In this document: in pieces, positions 13,101-21,000 of the stretch
Numbering within the stretch: the stretch's first letter is position 1
Layout: every line of letters starts with the position of its first letter
Origin: Aquimarina agarilytica ZC1
GTDB taxonomy: Bacteria > Bacteroidota > Bacteroidia > Flavobacteriales > Flavobacteriaceae
Assembly (NCBI RefSeq): GCF_000255455.1
Contig: NZ_JH621273.1
Coordinates: 1-54,422 of the forward strand
DNA: 54,422 nt
Direction: 5' to 3'
Translations under genes and position numbers: made by a program
The notes under the pieces: generated by a model
What the model was told of the DNA's origin: nothing
What the model saw: only the letters and a program-made list of their open reading frames with translations
The model's database searches: none

Positions 13101-16100
13101 AGTCGTATTAACTGTAGCAGGTTGCGTGCTTGTAATCCTAACCAATGCTTCAATAGTAACATCTATTTCTTCCACACAAAGTGAGGTAGCACTCCTTGCT
13201 TCAATGGTATAACTTCCTTCGGGCAATTCAAACTCACCCGTTGTATTATCAAATGTTGCCGTTACTGGAACGGGCGTTGTTGGAGTTCCTGTTGGGTTCG
13301 ATGTTTTTATACGATAACCTTCAATAGTATCGCCATTATCAGCAGTAGCCATTACTTGTACCGTAGCTGTTTCTTTATCACAGGTTAAAGTTGGATTTGT
13401 TGGTGTTCCAAAAGTAACTGTAGATAATGGTGCAATTTCGACAGCTAATGATGCTTCTGACAAACAGCCATTCGCATCTTCAACAATTAAAGTGTACGAT
13501 CCTTCTGTTAAATTTTCAAAAGCCAAGCTTGGGTCTGTACTTGTAGCAACTTGTATAGGATTAGGTGGGTTAGTTGCATCCAAATCATCTCTAAACAATC
13601 TAAATTCCGCATACGGAGTAGCTCCACCCACATCAACTGCTGCTCCACCGGTAACACTTATAGTTCCTCGGGTGGTTGCTTGGTTTTCACATGTATAAGG
13701 CGTAGCCGTAATTACCGGAACGCTTAATGGATTTGCCGCATCTATAGTTACTGTTATTGGTTCCGACGGACACTCATCTGTTGCATTGGTAATATCGGTC
13801 ACAATAATTTCATAGTCTCCCGAAGAAAGATTAGTAAACAAACGATCGGCTTGCCTTACATTTAAACGCGATGCATCTAGTGATGCAGGTCCAGAAATTA
13901 GTTCATACACCAGACTAGTTCCCGAAGGATAAGCCGAACCATCTGCTTGTTGTGGTGTTACCGAAATACTTCCATCGGTATCCCCATCACAATCAATATC
14001 CTCTACTACATCTTCTACTAATTGAATGCCTTCATAGGCAGTAAAAGTATTCGTTAGTGGTATTGGGTCATTAGTACATGCATTTGAAACAAAAACAACC
14101 AATGAAAACTGATCAAATGAATCAATATCTACATAATTTGTATCAGGAAAAGGATCTGGATCAGCTGGATCTCCTGACCCTGTTGGCGGAGTAGGTTGCT
14201 GACTAATATCATTTATTTGCAATGTTGTTGATGCACCTGTACCGCCAATTATACGAGTTGTTGTACTCGTTGTTGTATTTACGGCATTTAATTCGAAGTT
14301 TACAGTATTCAAATCATAGGTCGGATCGGATGATGCAATTGTTATTAAAATTTCACCTGGCGTACACGTAATTTGCTTTTGTATGGAATAATTAGCTGTG
14401 AATGTTGGCAATGGACTAGTGCTGATCGGACCTGCCTCAACCTGACATTGAGATGTATTTAAAGCTACCGTAGGTAATGAAGCAGCCTCGCTATTGGCAA
14501 ATACCCTCACCTTATATTCAATTCCCGGGGCAACATCTTCAAACGTAAACTGTCTATTTGTTGTATTCTCGGTAGCCACCACCACATCATCTGCCAAACT
14601 AGCTGTTCCATTCGTATTAATTAATTGGAAAAAATAATTCGGTAGGTCATCATTTGCCCTTACTAAAATATCTGCTAACGTATCATCAAAAGTATCTGTT
14701 ACAAGTTGATCCACCCCACACGAAGGTTCTCTACTAAATTCAAAAACTTCAATAGTTGGATTCCCAAAACGAATCGTTCTATCAAATGAAAATGTACATG
14801 CAGAAGTATCAGTTCCTGATGATAAATCTGGCGTTGCCGTAACTCTAATATTTACAAACTCTCTAAATGGAGAAGGTCTATTTACAGTAAATGTGCCATA
14901 ATCAGTATCTGTAGCTACTTGCGTATCCTGTGAAATATAGTTTGCAGCATTCGCAGGATCTTGAATCAAATACTCTAATTCATAATCCACACCTATACCT
15001 GCAGCTGTTAATCCATTCAATACTACAGTTCCATTACTAGCCCCACACAACGTACCAGTAGGTGTTGATAGTGTTAAATTGGAATCTATTTTTGTGGTAT
15101 TAAAATAGAAAATATTGGTACAACCTCCTTCGGTAACCGTAAGTCTAAAACTTGCTGTTTCGTCAACTACAAATTGGCTTGTAGCTGGGTTTGCTGTGCT
15201 CACAGTTGATGTTTGCACAGCCGTATACGTACAGCCTGGCCCAATAAACGGACAGTCATTGTCTCCATCGGGTCTAGTACAACTCCCCACATCAAAACGC
15301 TCCCAAACCAACGTAGTCCCATCGGAGTAATTTGTATTTATCGTAAGATCTGTATTACATAATACAAATTTGGTTATTTGCTCTCCATCTACAGAACATG
15401 CATCCTGGCGTGACGGATTTAATGTAGCATCTTCAAAGGGATTAGCAATCAATTCAGAACCATCCACCACATTAAACGTTTGACGTGAATTGGCACAAAG
15501 TGGTTCTCTCAATTGATCAACAATATAATAACCTATGTCATTTACTTCAAAACTATTATCGGCTCTTGTAGTAGCTGTTGAAGTAAATCTACCCACTTCC
15601 GTTCCATCGGTAATATCAAAATCCGCATCATCAATAACTCCATTTGCATTTTGATCGCTTATGGGTCCAGGTATAAAATACCATACATAAGTATCAAAAC
15701 CTAAAGCCGCTGTTAATGTTTGTGCTCCTGTACAAATTTCGGTTACTTGAGATTCACATCGTTCTCTTTTTTGAGTAATTTCAACTGTTGGTCCTTCAAT
15801 AGGTGCTTCATCACAAGTACTATCAAAAGCAAAAGCACTATTCTTCTGATTTATTCTATTGTCATTAAACCTTCCATCAAATGAGGCAAAAGCAATATTC
15901 TCTACACGCTCGACGCAGGCATTTCTATTTCCTGCACATTCATCAACTATCTTAACTCTAAAGCGAACCGTTACTTCTTGTCCGCATGCAGGATCTGTAA
16001 TGGTTTCTCCCGTTGTGGTATCACTTGGTTGATTTGCACAATCAAAAGCTCCTAAATCGGGTATATCAATACGAACATTTTTTGTACTGTAGGTGATCCC

Positions 16101-17993
16101 TGCTCTATCCGTTATAGTTTCATCAGTAATTTGAACATTGGGTACAGGCACATCAAAACCTGAAAAATCACTAGCATTTGTGAATTGATTATCTAACAAC
16201 TCGGTATTCCCGGGTAGTAAATCTTCAAATAATATATTTTCAGCAATATCATTACCTAAATTACGAATGGTCATTTCATAAATAATTTCCTGACCAAAAT
16301 CTACAATCTCATTATTGGCTAATAAAGCTCCAGTGTCTGCATTAAACGCCTGCTTTAATACAACTACATCGGGAGCAATCACCTCTACTGCAAAAGCCAC
16401 AAAAGAATTTGAATAACTATCCTGATCTGTTGATAAAAATAAGGATGCTGTAGTATCATTTACTGAACTTGATATAGGGTTCCCATTATTTAGTATTCTA
16501 TTATTGGTATTTATCAATTCATAATGATCTGTATCATATCCTAACAAGTTTCTTGAATTAGGTAATTTGTTGGTAAAACCATTTAGATTTGTAATGGTAC
16601 TATTGAAAAAATTACCCGTATTATCTATTGGGTTATTCTCCCTTAAAGGAACCGAATTTGATGGAGCATCAGATAAATTAATCACAGTATCCGCACCTAA
16701 TCGCTGTTCCGTGGTTGCCGTTTGGATTGAAAATTGATCTCTAGTTAAACTTCGATCTCCTTCTAATGCCGTAGAACCGATCCATGCTCTAATTGGTCCT
16801 TGAGGTATTGTCTGAAAGGTAGGAGTATTAAACTCAACTCTATCTCCAGAGTTAGTAATGGCTGAATACCCATCATAAAAATAAATAGCTTTGTTAGTGG
16901 TACTTGGTCTATTATCCTCATAAATAACTGCCAATGTCCATCCCCCAGTTAAACCTGAAAAACGTCTATATCCAGTAGTAGCTCTTACGTTTCCTACTGT
17001 CCAAAACCCATTAATATCACCTCCATTATTTTGTACGCTAGTAAATAAATCAGTAACATCGGCTACACATACATAAGGTTCATCTTGCAAACCTTGGGCT
17101 GAACCTAAAGTAGCTATATTAAATGGAGCTCCATTTTTTCCATCAACTATAACCTCCGTTTGCAATTGAATTCCATTAGGGTTAGATGTTGCTCCTGGAT
17201 TTATACTAATATCATAATATTGATCTCCCCCCGGAGGTAATATTTTTATTTCGGTGTAATCCTCACAATCGGTACCACAAAATCGATTTCTTGGAACAGC
17301 ACTTGTAACTGTGCTAAAAGTATTTGTAAACGGATCATAGGATTGAGCTCCATTGTCAAAGGTTTCATTTGTATATACTCCAGACCAATAAATAAACGCT
17401 TTTCTTACGGTAGAGCAGGAATCGTTAAAATCTAATAAAGAAGCACTAGAACTAAAAGTTCCATTGTTTGCAGCTACTAAAGGAGTACCGTTAGCGTCTA
17501 CATCTGTAGTCCCTGCATTACCATCTGAATATTCTGAATTATTTGGATTTGCCCTAAATGCTGCACTAAAATTACTTGCAAAAGCGGGATCACTATCTAT
17601 ATCAATGTATGCTCGTTTGTAAGTACTACCCGAATTGCGAACATATAACCTATGTGGCCTCCCAAAAAAATCAAACTCATCTGTAGTAAGAAAATTAAAA
17701 GCATTAACATATAATAATTGACCAAACTCATTCCTTACTTGCTCTAAATTAAAAGAGCTAACCCCATTATTCTCATTACCATTATAGGCATCATTTGGAT
17801 TATAAATAGCACCATCAAATTGACCTCGAATTCCTAAAACACCATTTCCTATAATGGCCATATCTCCTCGAAGAACTTCATTTGCTCTTTCGCTCAACGG
17901 AACAAATTCCTGGCTATATGATAAATTATATACTACTAGACATAATAATAAACTTACTAATTTACTATTTAATTTGAGTAAATGTTTTTCCAT
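1158..17993 (-). CDS. sprB: Giant SprB-like gliding-motility adhesin with type B T9SS sorting domain
   Basis: This 5,611-residue protein begins with a signal peptide (about residues 1-28, ending NLSYSQ). An uncharacterised N-terminal region follows (about 30-540), then a DUF11-like segment (about 540-720, with EIIYEMTIRNLGNDIAENI). Thousands of residues of SprB-type repeats come next, each roughly 80-100 residues long with paired Cys and recurring GSI/GGTPPYxY/YxVxVTDANxC motifs. The C-terminus is a type B (gliding motility-associated) sorting domain with MxIFDRYGRLL and SGDYWYLIKLND motifs. That domain is interrupted by a Thr/Gly-rich insertion at about residues 5290-5536. In F. johnsoniae SprB (about 6,500 residues) is the mobile surface adhesin driven along the cell by the gliding motor. 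The sprD gene lies 76 nt upstream and sprF 5 nt downstream. GC content looks higher than in the flanking intergenic DNA. Function is inferred from synteny and architecture. Confidence 0.88.
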   Translation of the reverse strand: MEKHLLKLNSKLVSLLLCLVVYNLSYSQEFVPLSERANEVLRGDMAIIGNGVLGIRGQFDGAIYNPNDAYNGNENNGVSSFNLEQVRNEFGQLLYVNAFNFLTTDEFDFFGRPHRLYVRNSGSTYKRAYIDIDSDPAFASNFSAAFRANPNNSEYSDGNAGTTDVDANGTPLVAANNGTFSSSASLLDFNDSCSTVRKAFIYWSGVYTNETFDNGAQSYDPFTNTFSTVTSAVPRNRFCGTDCEDYTEIKILPPGGDQYYDISINPGATSNPNGIQLQTEVIVDGKNGAPFNIATLGSAQGLQDEPYVCVADVTDLFTSVQNNGGDINGFWTVGNVRATTGYRRFSGLTGGWTLAVIYEDNRPSTTNKAIYFYDGYSAITNSGDRVEFNTPTFQTIPQGPIRAWIGSTALEGDRSLTRDQFSIQTATTEQRLGADTVINLSDAPSNSVPLRENNPIDNTGNFFNSTITNLNGFTNKLPNSRNLLGYDTDHYELINTNNRILNNGNPISSSVNDTTASLFLSTDQDSYSNSFVAFAVEVIAPDVVVLKQAFNADTGALLANNEIVDFGQEIIYEMTIRNLGNDIAENILFEDLLPGNTELLDNQFTNASDFSGFDVPVPNVQITDETITDRAGITYSTKNVRIDIPDLGAFDCANQPSDTTTGETITDPACGQEVTVRFRVKIVDECAGNRNACVERVENIAFASFDGRFNDNRINQKNSAFAFDSTCDEAPIEGPTVEITQKRERCESQVTEICTGAQTLTAALGFDTYVWYFIPGPISDQNANGVIDDADFDITDGTEVGRFTSTATTRADNSFEVNDIGYYIVDQLREPLCANSRQTFNVVDGSELIANPFEDATLNPSRQDACSVDGEQITKFVLCNTDLTINTNYSDGTTLVWERFDVGSCTRPDGDNDCPFIGPGCTYTAVQTSTVSTANPATSQFVVDETASFRLTVTEGGCTNIFYFNTTKIDSNLTLSTPTGTLCGASNGTVVLNGLTAAGIGVDYELEYLIQDPANAANYISQDTQVATDTDYGTFTVNRPSPFREFVNIRVTATPDLSSGTDTSACTFSFDRTIRFGNPTIEVFEFSREPSCGVDQLVTDTFDDTLADILVRANDDLPNYFFQLINTNGTASLADDVVVATENTTNRQFTFEDVAPGIEYKVRVFANSEAASLPTVALNTSQCQVEAGPISTSPLPTFTANYSIQKQITCTPGEILITIASSDPTYDLNTVNFELNAVNTTTSTTTRIIGGTGASTTLQINDISQQPTPPTGSGDPADPDPFPDTNYVDIDSFDQFSLVVFVSNACTNDPIPLTNTFTAYEGIQLVEDVVEDIDCDGDTDGSISVTPQQADGSAYPSGTSLVYELISGPASLDASRLNVRQADRLFTNLSSGDYEIIVTDITNATDECPSEPITVTIDAANPLSVPVITATPYTCENQATTRGTISVTGGAAVDVGGATPYAEFRLFRDDLDATNPPNPIQVATSTDPSLAFENLTEGSYTLIVEDANGCLSEASLAVEIAPLSTVTFGTPTNPTLTCDKETATVQVMATADNGDTIEGYRIKTSNPTGTPTTPVPVTATFDNTTGEFELPEGSYTIEARSATSLCVEEIDVTIEALVRITSTQPATVNTTCQGATDGSATTSVSGFDTSVGYTYVLTLLDNTVTPAGRTEISNVTAEMSGALSFTGLAVGDYELVVTDTQTNCDETELFSIGEPATRPVVTFTPGNFNCATKQFNIRVSGSGGAPGAYQFQLDDPATAVIEFPFQIDRNFNSIPTPTTTSLTYSLSIRDVNGCIGDPVDVTIDPATDLDAEINISESNFCYTGTTDASIVIDILSGTPPFRYRRVGETRVNNIIGTKFTVIYDAPGTYEIEITDRANQLCPLPITIEINEPLSVTNIVQNQPDCRPAGAVPNTGASISFDVAGGDGTYVYVLQNTSGGTDPSGVTNSGTATSPVFAFNDNFNGDTIEINVIDGENCAIAAPITFTPTYPEAPVVLSDNATAVNCSGDDSIITLIPAGTLPVTAYEYSFDGGTTYQDGNNEAVTVVGTVAVNYVIRNRVTQCTVTGTTNITAPDPIVETNRVITPVNCDPVTLGSFELTISGGTANYSYELFNDMGTSLEVQSGLGTTVTFSNLDIGSYSVRVTDANNCTNENPIQFIIPPTPRVDITRIRTLANCVDGVTVFFQIDAVMGLANPDLFRISPFSLDVASHVFPSAPGDNIARSGDPDFLATDIPTEVTSAVGYDPAEFVYRISNLDFDISYSIGVIDDATGCSSSSATVPEPSPNVTINSVIPTPTGACDPNSGSVTVNFDVSDPTSVGEDYNIEVFRVSDGALVSPTPTVVVTSATATNNEATVTGIPEGILRIRVQQVTGGSVCNATQEFNVGRATPLEGPFIVNNVNANCTTDAQIEVRASGGQPPYEYRVIANGAAAPNAASSFPLSSSFSIAINDPRIVGGEVDVYVKDVNGCVSGPLDVPIDEDPAPILNVAAFSADECNETGPFTVNFTIENYDPNPRSTVTQTYDLSVNGSPVTYTTTGTTATELMGTFQVTSRQPYTVEVAGTLHPTCTDTDSFRIFERLVVDANLAEPDCANEIATITTNISNGFAGVPTRSLTYELVDAASPTTILATQTTASTSVTFTSGTGSPVLALQAGITYEVRVTDTFDPSAAAPRVCTVSDDDSKTVITNPVLVAPDTQPVSCEGTADGEIKINIDGSVLSDTPPLTYRLYEFATQADAQAAITASNVTSAGILVTTVDGSDATLFTQLKGMPVYYVPVLIATSRNCEITGTEIGLENPVNTTPGNFTIAGVDGKCDDLDDANNFSAKIEITVASLAQPTSSYVYTIPGVVNSETALPAVGTMIEVLVGSDGNFPTTYNVLIRDTSTTCDPISIPVEIAPCPPPVPLPPPLIVGNPVTTNIDCTGDADGTVSIAISRADGDPFIFDYTITGGTPSTTTTVTGQTTSPISETGLTPGSYTISIVDKSDSRRDVFAGTVNFTITEPDSLPDFTFSQTAYDCVSNTVTIVANAVSGSGTPDAMGNYTFNLDNAATAANPDFTNTTGVFANVPAPTVPGGTAITYQLTMLDANTCDTVKDVMVDPQQQLAATLNTGSVCLPNGTTTADAEVQITITSGTAPYRYRRVDTAVGATPTTPTFTTLGAGETIITDVVTAAANYEYELVDANSCPFVIPFSVNEPLSLNGPISRVEPDCIVPAAMPQLRSNGTYNFAVQGGTGTGTYRFEVAQGSSPTTLGAFIPYTGSFPFMVDSTQDGVFFQFRVFDGNDCPLNLDPFVFDFPVAPTATATATDILCVGDSGVATITPAGGMPPYTYSYDNGVNYISRNTLTEVGGTYDYIVRDAKGCEFNGQVTIEDRSIRLSGTPVITDITCTSGMPSTNNGAIEVTIVGGDNSGPGFTYTLRDNTGANLGTQVIPDRTVSFPMLEAGTYSIEVTDANPCAPVVIDNLTIETITPLTLTDATFDIDCTSPTAGTQMVFSVLGNTGTITITDPKNTVAGFINPTTNTAGGDNIHRFGDADFPSFFVLVPGTPAAVTDTFYAITGLDANTTYTISVFDSGGSGCIAQREYTTPPSGVLTITNVSTVPESSCLPNSGSIEVTFETDAGSTATDFDIEVLDGANMVIATGTGSPINVPGTGVRTGVGTVTGLGAGVNYSVRVTESGNICGDSQAFTITTAAPLGMPRVDSQQSVNCDRPTNVEIEVSATGGIMPYRYAVVAGTDTTTPPAVGAFTFDGTTPITIDTVTGTSLDWVLWVSDTTTCTPTATTFTIDNDPTPDLTIDPEFSIDQCEDGPSFTVNVRVDNYDPAFEPYTFTINDGVSDNIQTLNNRAITGTAMPGIPTGVSLTGELEVPRGTFTITVANKDNCNNSDSITVFDALEIVAELGEVQCDDTITNITAEVTGGFTGVRMLTYELFEAGNTTAINSQTIAVDNVTFTGSASGAALATDTFYTVKVTDDYGGTVGAPMCMVTSDPVRKEAINNSSLAPPTVSQITCNGDTDGSITLNLVTPDAGDAPLGYRLFRYPTQAAADAAVAANAPGAGVVQTASATPNENVFTGLATGFYVDFVVNLDGTLNCLTANTVTEITEPEAFTGGNISQTPTAGTCAPDVRGPFITISINANTGVGTGTPPYFYRIPGVINEFTEIVGSDMPIASGTTIDVVIPVDASPTGDITYTVEYRDSGNAACNTIPSRDVIITPFTQPVVSIDETASFYTCLDQEIKVDVTGLATDQYEFVLVEHTDTSGTATAVGTVRPTTLAPGILTYTFTQAELLGAGIYTFEVRNTVSGCSDGIDYVVRDLEQLLVLGTGNTLECPEDLRTISFDVVDYTGFFTYTITQEASGATPETLIETATVDTPSVTSTAANLSLGTYRIDVTAVADATGAPLSTLPLCMATDRVQITGPDTPITVSEDEVIQPTCVNMFGTIRVSAMGGTPPFTFELTEAGAPTTIVATNTNGFFGSALNLGDGTYTVTIRDSKNCVPATPLIPIEITTPNNPTVTLMADVVVSCPDDSATLTATAMMGAVPAAPLASIQYTLTRTNMSGGDPVVVQGPQATGVFNNVQAGEAGEPNYYVATVRDANGCIAASTPVVTVEKPTAISIERELIIDITCDDSRATRGGVPVRTAQYEITASGGTGTSYTVDLLSSNPLLTTPTVVETTTVVGAAPAVFELESGANYIRVTNSPNGCEAFTTINVGESPEDIDFSIIATTELLCPGETGSVVLEAVSGGLPEYTYELFVVTPSGGSFTEVVGPLNGATTPVARRENDTQFFDLVDINTLTGLPSNATYAYKISSEGMCIPAYRTFEINQRAPLTFTSEASEISCAGEEDGSITITIDTTNGVGPYTVTIIPEEGVSGSEISDNTINATSTFDIIQGVALNVPVGENVAAFMNLAPADYRVLISDLGTGCNVMPGLETIENKQELLVTELTRMAPDCRGDNDGMITFEIQFGTPPYYYEIVENRDKDTDPEPDPITIVGNANIVDTPTSTDINGNDIYAFDLSALSSEVDYEVFVVDSGNRQMGANLIVCEAKLLEFRFETPDLNQFTAEAMPDCPITGVSAGTYTITLDNVNENLDPSLISYTATRTSDGAIFISNAGSDQILGVEEGVYTIVMNYEVRPGVVCTSEVNSTLGELVPFTKVQFDRDLTTDAGTFAPYVPLATKNVNVYQLVATGGRIADGDLSPYIFSGSFIRNATDDTNFAQEIVINPDGTFEITEGGWYTFTVTDKFNTACFDIAAGIPLDFMDVDIPNVFNPDSGDPGTSTWYPDDITVNTPEGEIISTTVIVTTGGTTVNGVTTGGTTTITTTRAGITAVSVATNTTIVGGTVNTGGVITGGVISGGSEPVPTFADVSVEGGVTTVTIITGGETTGGTTSGGITTTGGTTTGGTVIDETIVGGETTGGTTTGGTTTGGVSTGVTVSVITIDNSGAVTDGSNNSSVVVTTGVTVTGGTLLGGTTSGGTTTGGVTSGGTMTGTVITDGTTTGGVVTGGTTSGGVIFGGTITGGTTTSTINTGQTTVTMGGSGEVVFEEFSNMEVMIFDRYGRLLEEFKGIKQRRNGEGWNGTYKGTNMPSGDYWYLIKLNDDQGREFTGHFTLYRKQ
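1385..2125 (-). repeat. Thr/Gly-rich pentapeptide-repeat insertion inside the SprB sorting domain
   Basis: About 247 residues (roughly 5290-5536 of the protein) consist mainly of five-residue units of the form T-[TVI]-[TSI]-G-G, for example TTTGG, VTSGG, VVTGG and VIFGG. They include several uninterrupted runs and a few less regular stretches. Third codon positions vary between units, so this is an old or protein-selected repeat and not a fresh DNA satellite. It separates the first part of the sorting domain (IPNVFNPDSG...TWYPDDITVN) from the rest (FSNMEVMIFDRYGR onward). Confidence 0.9.
5365..9295 (-). repeat. SprB internal super-repeat, copy 2 (about 1,305 residues)
   Basis: This is the second copy of a very long divergent tandem duplication inside the adhesin (about residues 2900-4209). 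Landmarks recur in the same order as in copy 1: TGDADGTVSIAIS at the start, PYRYRRVD, NEPLSLNGP, GGDNIHRFGDADF, LPNSGSIEVTFE, VRVDNYDP, PTQAAADAAV and FYRIPGVIN near the end. Similarity is visible at protein level only. Confidence 0.8.
9305..13125 (-). repeat. SprB internal super-repeat, copy 1 (about 1,273 residues)
   Basis: This is the first copy of the duplication (about residues 1623-2897). Its landmarks align in order with copy 2: QGATDGSATTSVS, PFRYRRVG, NEPLSVTN, PGDNIARSGDPDF, DPNSGSVTVNFD, FTIENYDPN, ATQADAQAAI and VYTIPGVVN. The two copies are joined by a Pro-rich linker (CPPPVPLPPPL) encoded at about 9270-9305. Confidence 0.8.
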
Positions 17994-18069
17994 AGGTCAA
18001 CACTTTTAAAGTTTGGGGACTTCAATTTACAACACAAAATTGTAATATGGTAAAAAAAATCTTACGAAT

Positions 18070-21000
18070 TTATTCTCGATCTGAAGTTTTAACAACTTTC
18101 AGCTTGGTTTTTAGCAAGGCTTTGTTCTTTTTATTTAGATCGATCAATTTTTCCGTTTGTCGATCACTAGCACTATTATCAGACACCACTAAGGAGTTAA
18201 TTACATCCAAAATATCTGCATCAGATATTTGCAGTTTAGGGCTGATAAACAACTCTTTAAGAAAGTAATCACCCTGTGATTTTTCTGGTGTAAGTTCATT
18301 AAAACCCATACCATTTGAGTTCGAATCACTACCTCCAGAACCCTCTTGTTTTGTTGTTTTTCTTATAATTCCACTATCCTCTTTTTTAACAGTAGTCGTA
18401 GTACGTTTTAATGCAGCTTGTACGGCTTTTCTTCTTTCTTCCTTCTTATCTTCATCCTTAAGCACCTTGGTTACACGTTTTAATTCAGCTGTATTTCTCT
18501 TCTTATCCTCTTCAACTGTTTTAGTTACCTGCTTTAAAGTTGCTTTTCTTTTAAGCGCCTCTGCTGCTAATCGTGCTTCTTCTGCTAATCTTTTTTCTTC
18601 TGCTATACGTGCTTCTTCTGCTTTTTTAGCCGCTTCTTCTGCTTTACGTTTCGCTTCAGCTATACGAGCCTCCTCAGCTATACGTGCTTCTTCTGCTTTA
18701 CGTTTCGCTTCAGCTATACGAGCCTCCTCAGCTATACGTGCTTCTTCTGCCTTACGAGCCTCTTCTGCTTTACGTGCCTCCTCGGCTATACGTGCTTCTT
18801 CTGCTTTTCTTGCTTCCTCAGCTATACGAGCCTCTTCTGCTTTACGTGCCTCCTCGGCTATACGTGCTTCTTCTGCTTTTCTTGCTTCCTCAGCTATACG
18901 TGCTTCCTCTGCTATACGTGCCTCCTCAGCTACACGAGCTTCCTCTGCTTTACGTGCTTCCTCTGCTTTTCTTGCTTCTTCTGCCTTACGAGCCTCTTCT
19001 GCTTTCTTAGCTTCATCATTATCTATTACTCGTTGCAAACTACTTAATATTTGCGTTTTTTCTGCATCGCTAATCAATGTGCTTTTTCTAATTAAAGCCA
19101 TTCTTGCTTTTGCGTCAGTAGCATTACCGCTATCAACAACCGAATTGGTCACACGCAATAATTCTGATTTCTTTTTTTCATTTTCAGCAATACGAGCTTC
19201 TTCCGCTTTAACCACTTTTTCCAAACTACTTAATATAGTTTGCTTCTCTGTATCTGTAATTAAAGTACTTTTCCTTATTAAAGCCATTCTTGCTTTTGCA
19301 TCGGTAGCATTACCACTATCAATAACTGAATTAGTCACACGCAATAACTCCGATTTCTTTTTCTTGTTTTCAGCTGCCAAACGTGCTTCTTCTGCTAAAC
19401 GTTCTTGCTCCGCTTTTGCTGCTGCTTCGGCTGCCAAACGTGCTTCTTCCGCTAAACGCTCTTGCTCTGCTTTTGCTGCTGCCTCAGCTGCTAATCGCGC
19501 TTCTTCTGCTAAACGTTCTTGCTCCGCTTTTGCTGCTGCCTCAGCTGCCAAACGTGCTTCTTCTGCTAAACGCTCTTGCTCTGCTTTTGCTGCTGCTTCG
19601 GCTGCCAAACGTGCTTCTTCTGCTAAACGCTCTTGCTCTGCTTTTGCTGCTGCTTCGGCTGCCAAACGTGCTTCTTCTGCTAAACGCTCTTGCTCTGCTT
19701 TTGCTGCTGCTTCGTCTGCCAAACGTGCTTCTTCTGCTAAACGCTCTTGCTCTGCTTTTGCTGCTGCTTCGGCTGCTAATCGCGCTTCTTCCGCTAAACG
19801 CTCTTGCTCCGAAGTATCTGTAGTAACTACTCTTTCTAGGACACTCTTCTTCCTAGTCTCCTCAGCTGTAGCTTCCGCTTCTTTTGCTACCAAAATACGC
19901 TCCAGCCTACTCAATACCTTTTGCTTTTCTTCTTCAGGAATAAAAGCATTATCCCTAATCAATTGTGCTTTTGCCTGAGCTTCTTCTACATTATCTGAAT
20001 CCAACAAGGTATTGGTCACCCTTAACAATTCAGCTCCAGCTTTTCTTGATTTTTCCTCTTCAGCAACAGCTAAATCCGCCGCCTCTTTTTCCTTAACCAC
20101 TTGGGCCAACCTACTTAATATAGCTTCTTTCTGATCATTAGGAATAAATTTACTTTGACGAATCAACGTCGCTTTCGCCTTCGCCTCTTCTACATTATTA
20201 GCATCTAATAATGTATTAGTTACTCGAACCAGCTCCGCCGCTTCTTTTTTAGATTTTTCCTCCTCAACCAAAGCTAAATCAGCAGCTTCTCTTTCTTGAG
20301 CTAGAATTACTCGATCCAATTTTCCTAAAATCTCTTCCTTTTGCTCATTTGGAATGAACTTACTCTGACGAATTAATGTTGCTTTTGCTTGCGCTTCCTC
20401 AATATTATTGGCATCAATTAAGGTATTGGTTACTCGAACCAATTCTGCTGCTTCTTTTTTAGCTTTCTCTTCTTCGGCAACAGCCAAATCAGCTGCCTCT
20501 TTTTCACTTATAATACGTTGTAAATCGCTGCTAATTTTTTGCTTTTCCTCCTCGGTAATGTATTTATTGGTTTGAATACGCTCTAATGTTGCTGTCGCAC
20601 TTTCAATATCCTTATTAGCAATTAATGTAGACGTTCTGGTCAATAGTGCTCTTGCCTTATTTTTAGCCTCTGTTTCAGCTGCTATACGTGTAGTCTCCTT
20701 TTCAATATCTTCAGCTAACTCTTCCTTTTCTGTAAAACGAGTAATTACACTATTTTTTTGCTCCTCTGTGATATACTGATTGCTTTCTATTTTAATCAAA
20801 GTAGCTTTAGCACCTTCCAGATCATTATTGGCTATTTGCGTATTCATTATACGAATTAACTCACTAGCCACAGCTTCGTCTTTTATTTTTTGCTCTTCTG
20901 TTGTTCTTAACAAACCTGCTTTTGCTCTAATTTCAGCTAAAGCATCTTGCTTGTCTTTCTGAGCTTCACGCGCTTCTTTTAAAGCAGCAATTTTTTCTGC

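Noticed and set aside
5304..15330. Many short plus-strand open frames inside the SprB gene
   Set aside because: They are short, lack known domains and overlap a strongly supported minus-strand gene with signal peptide and sorting domain.
18467..19978. 503-residue plus-strand open frame antisense to sprD
   Set aside because: It is Ala/Ser/Arg-rich and mirrors the EEARKA and ERLAEEARLA repeats of sprD. It has no independent domain and is a shadow of the repetitive coding strand.
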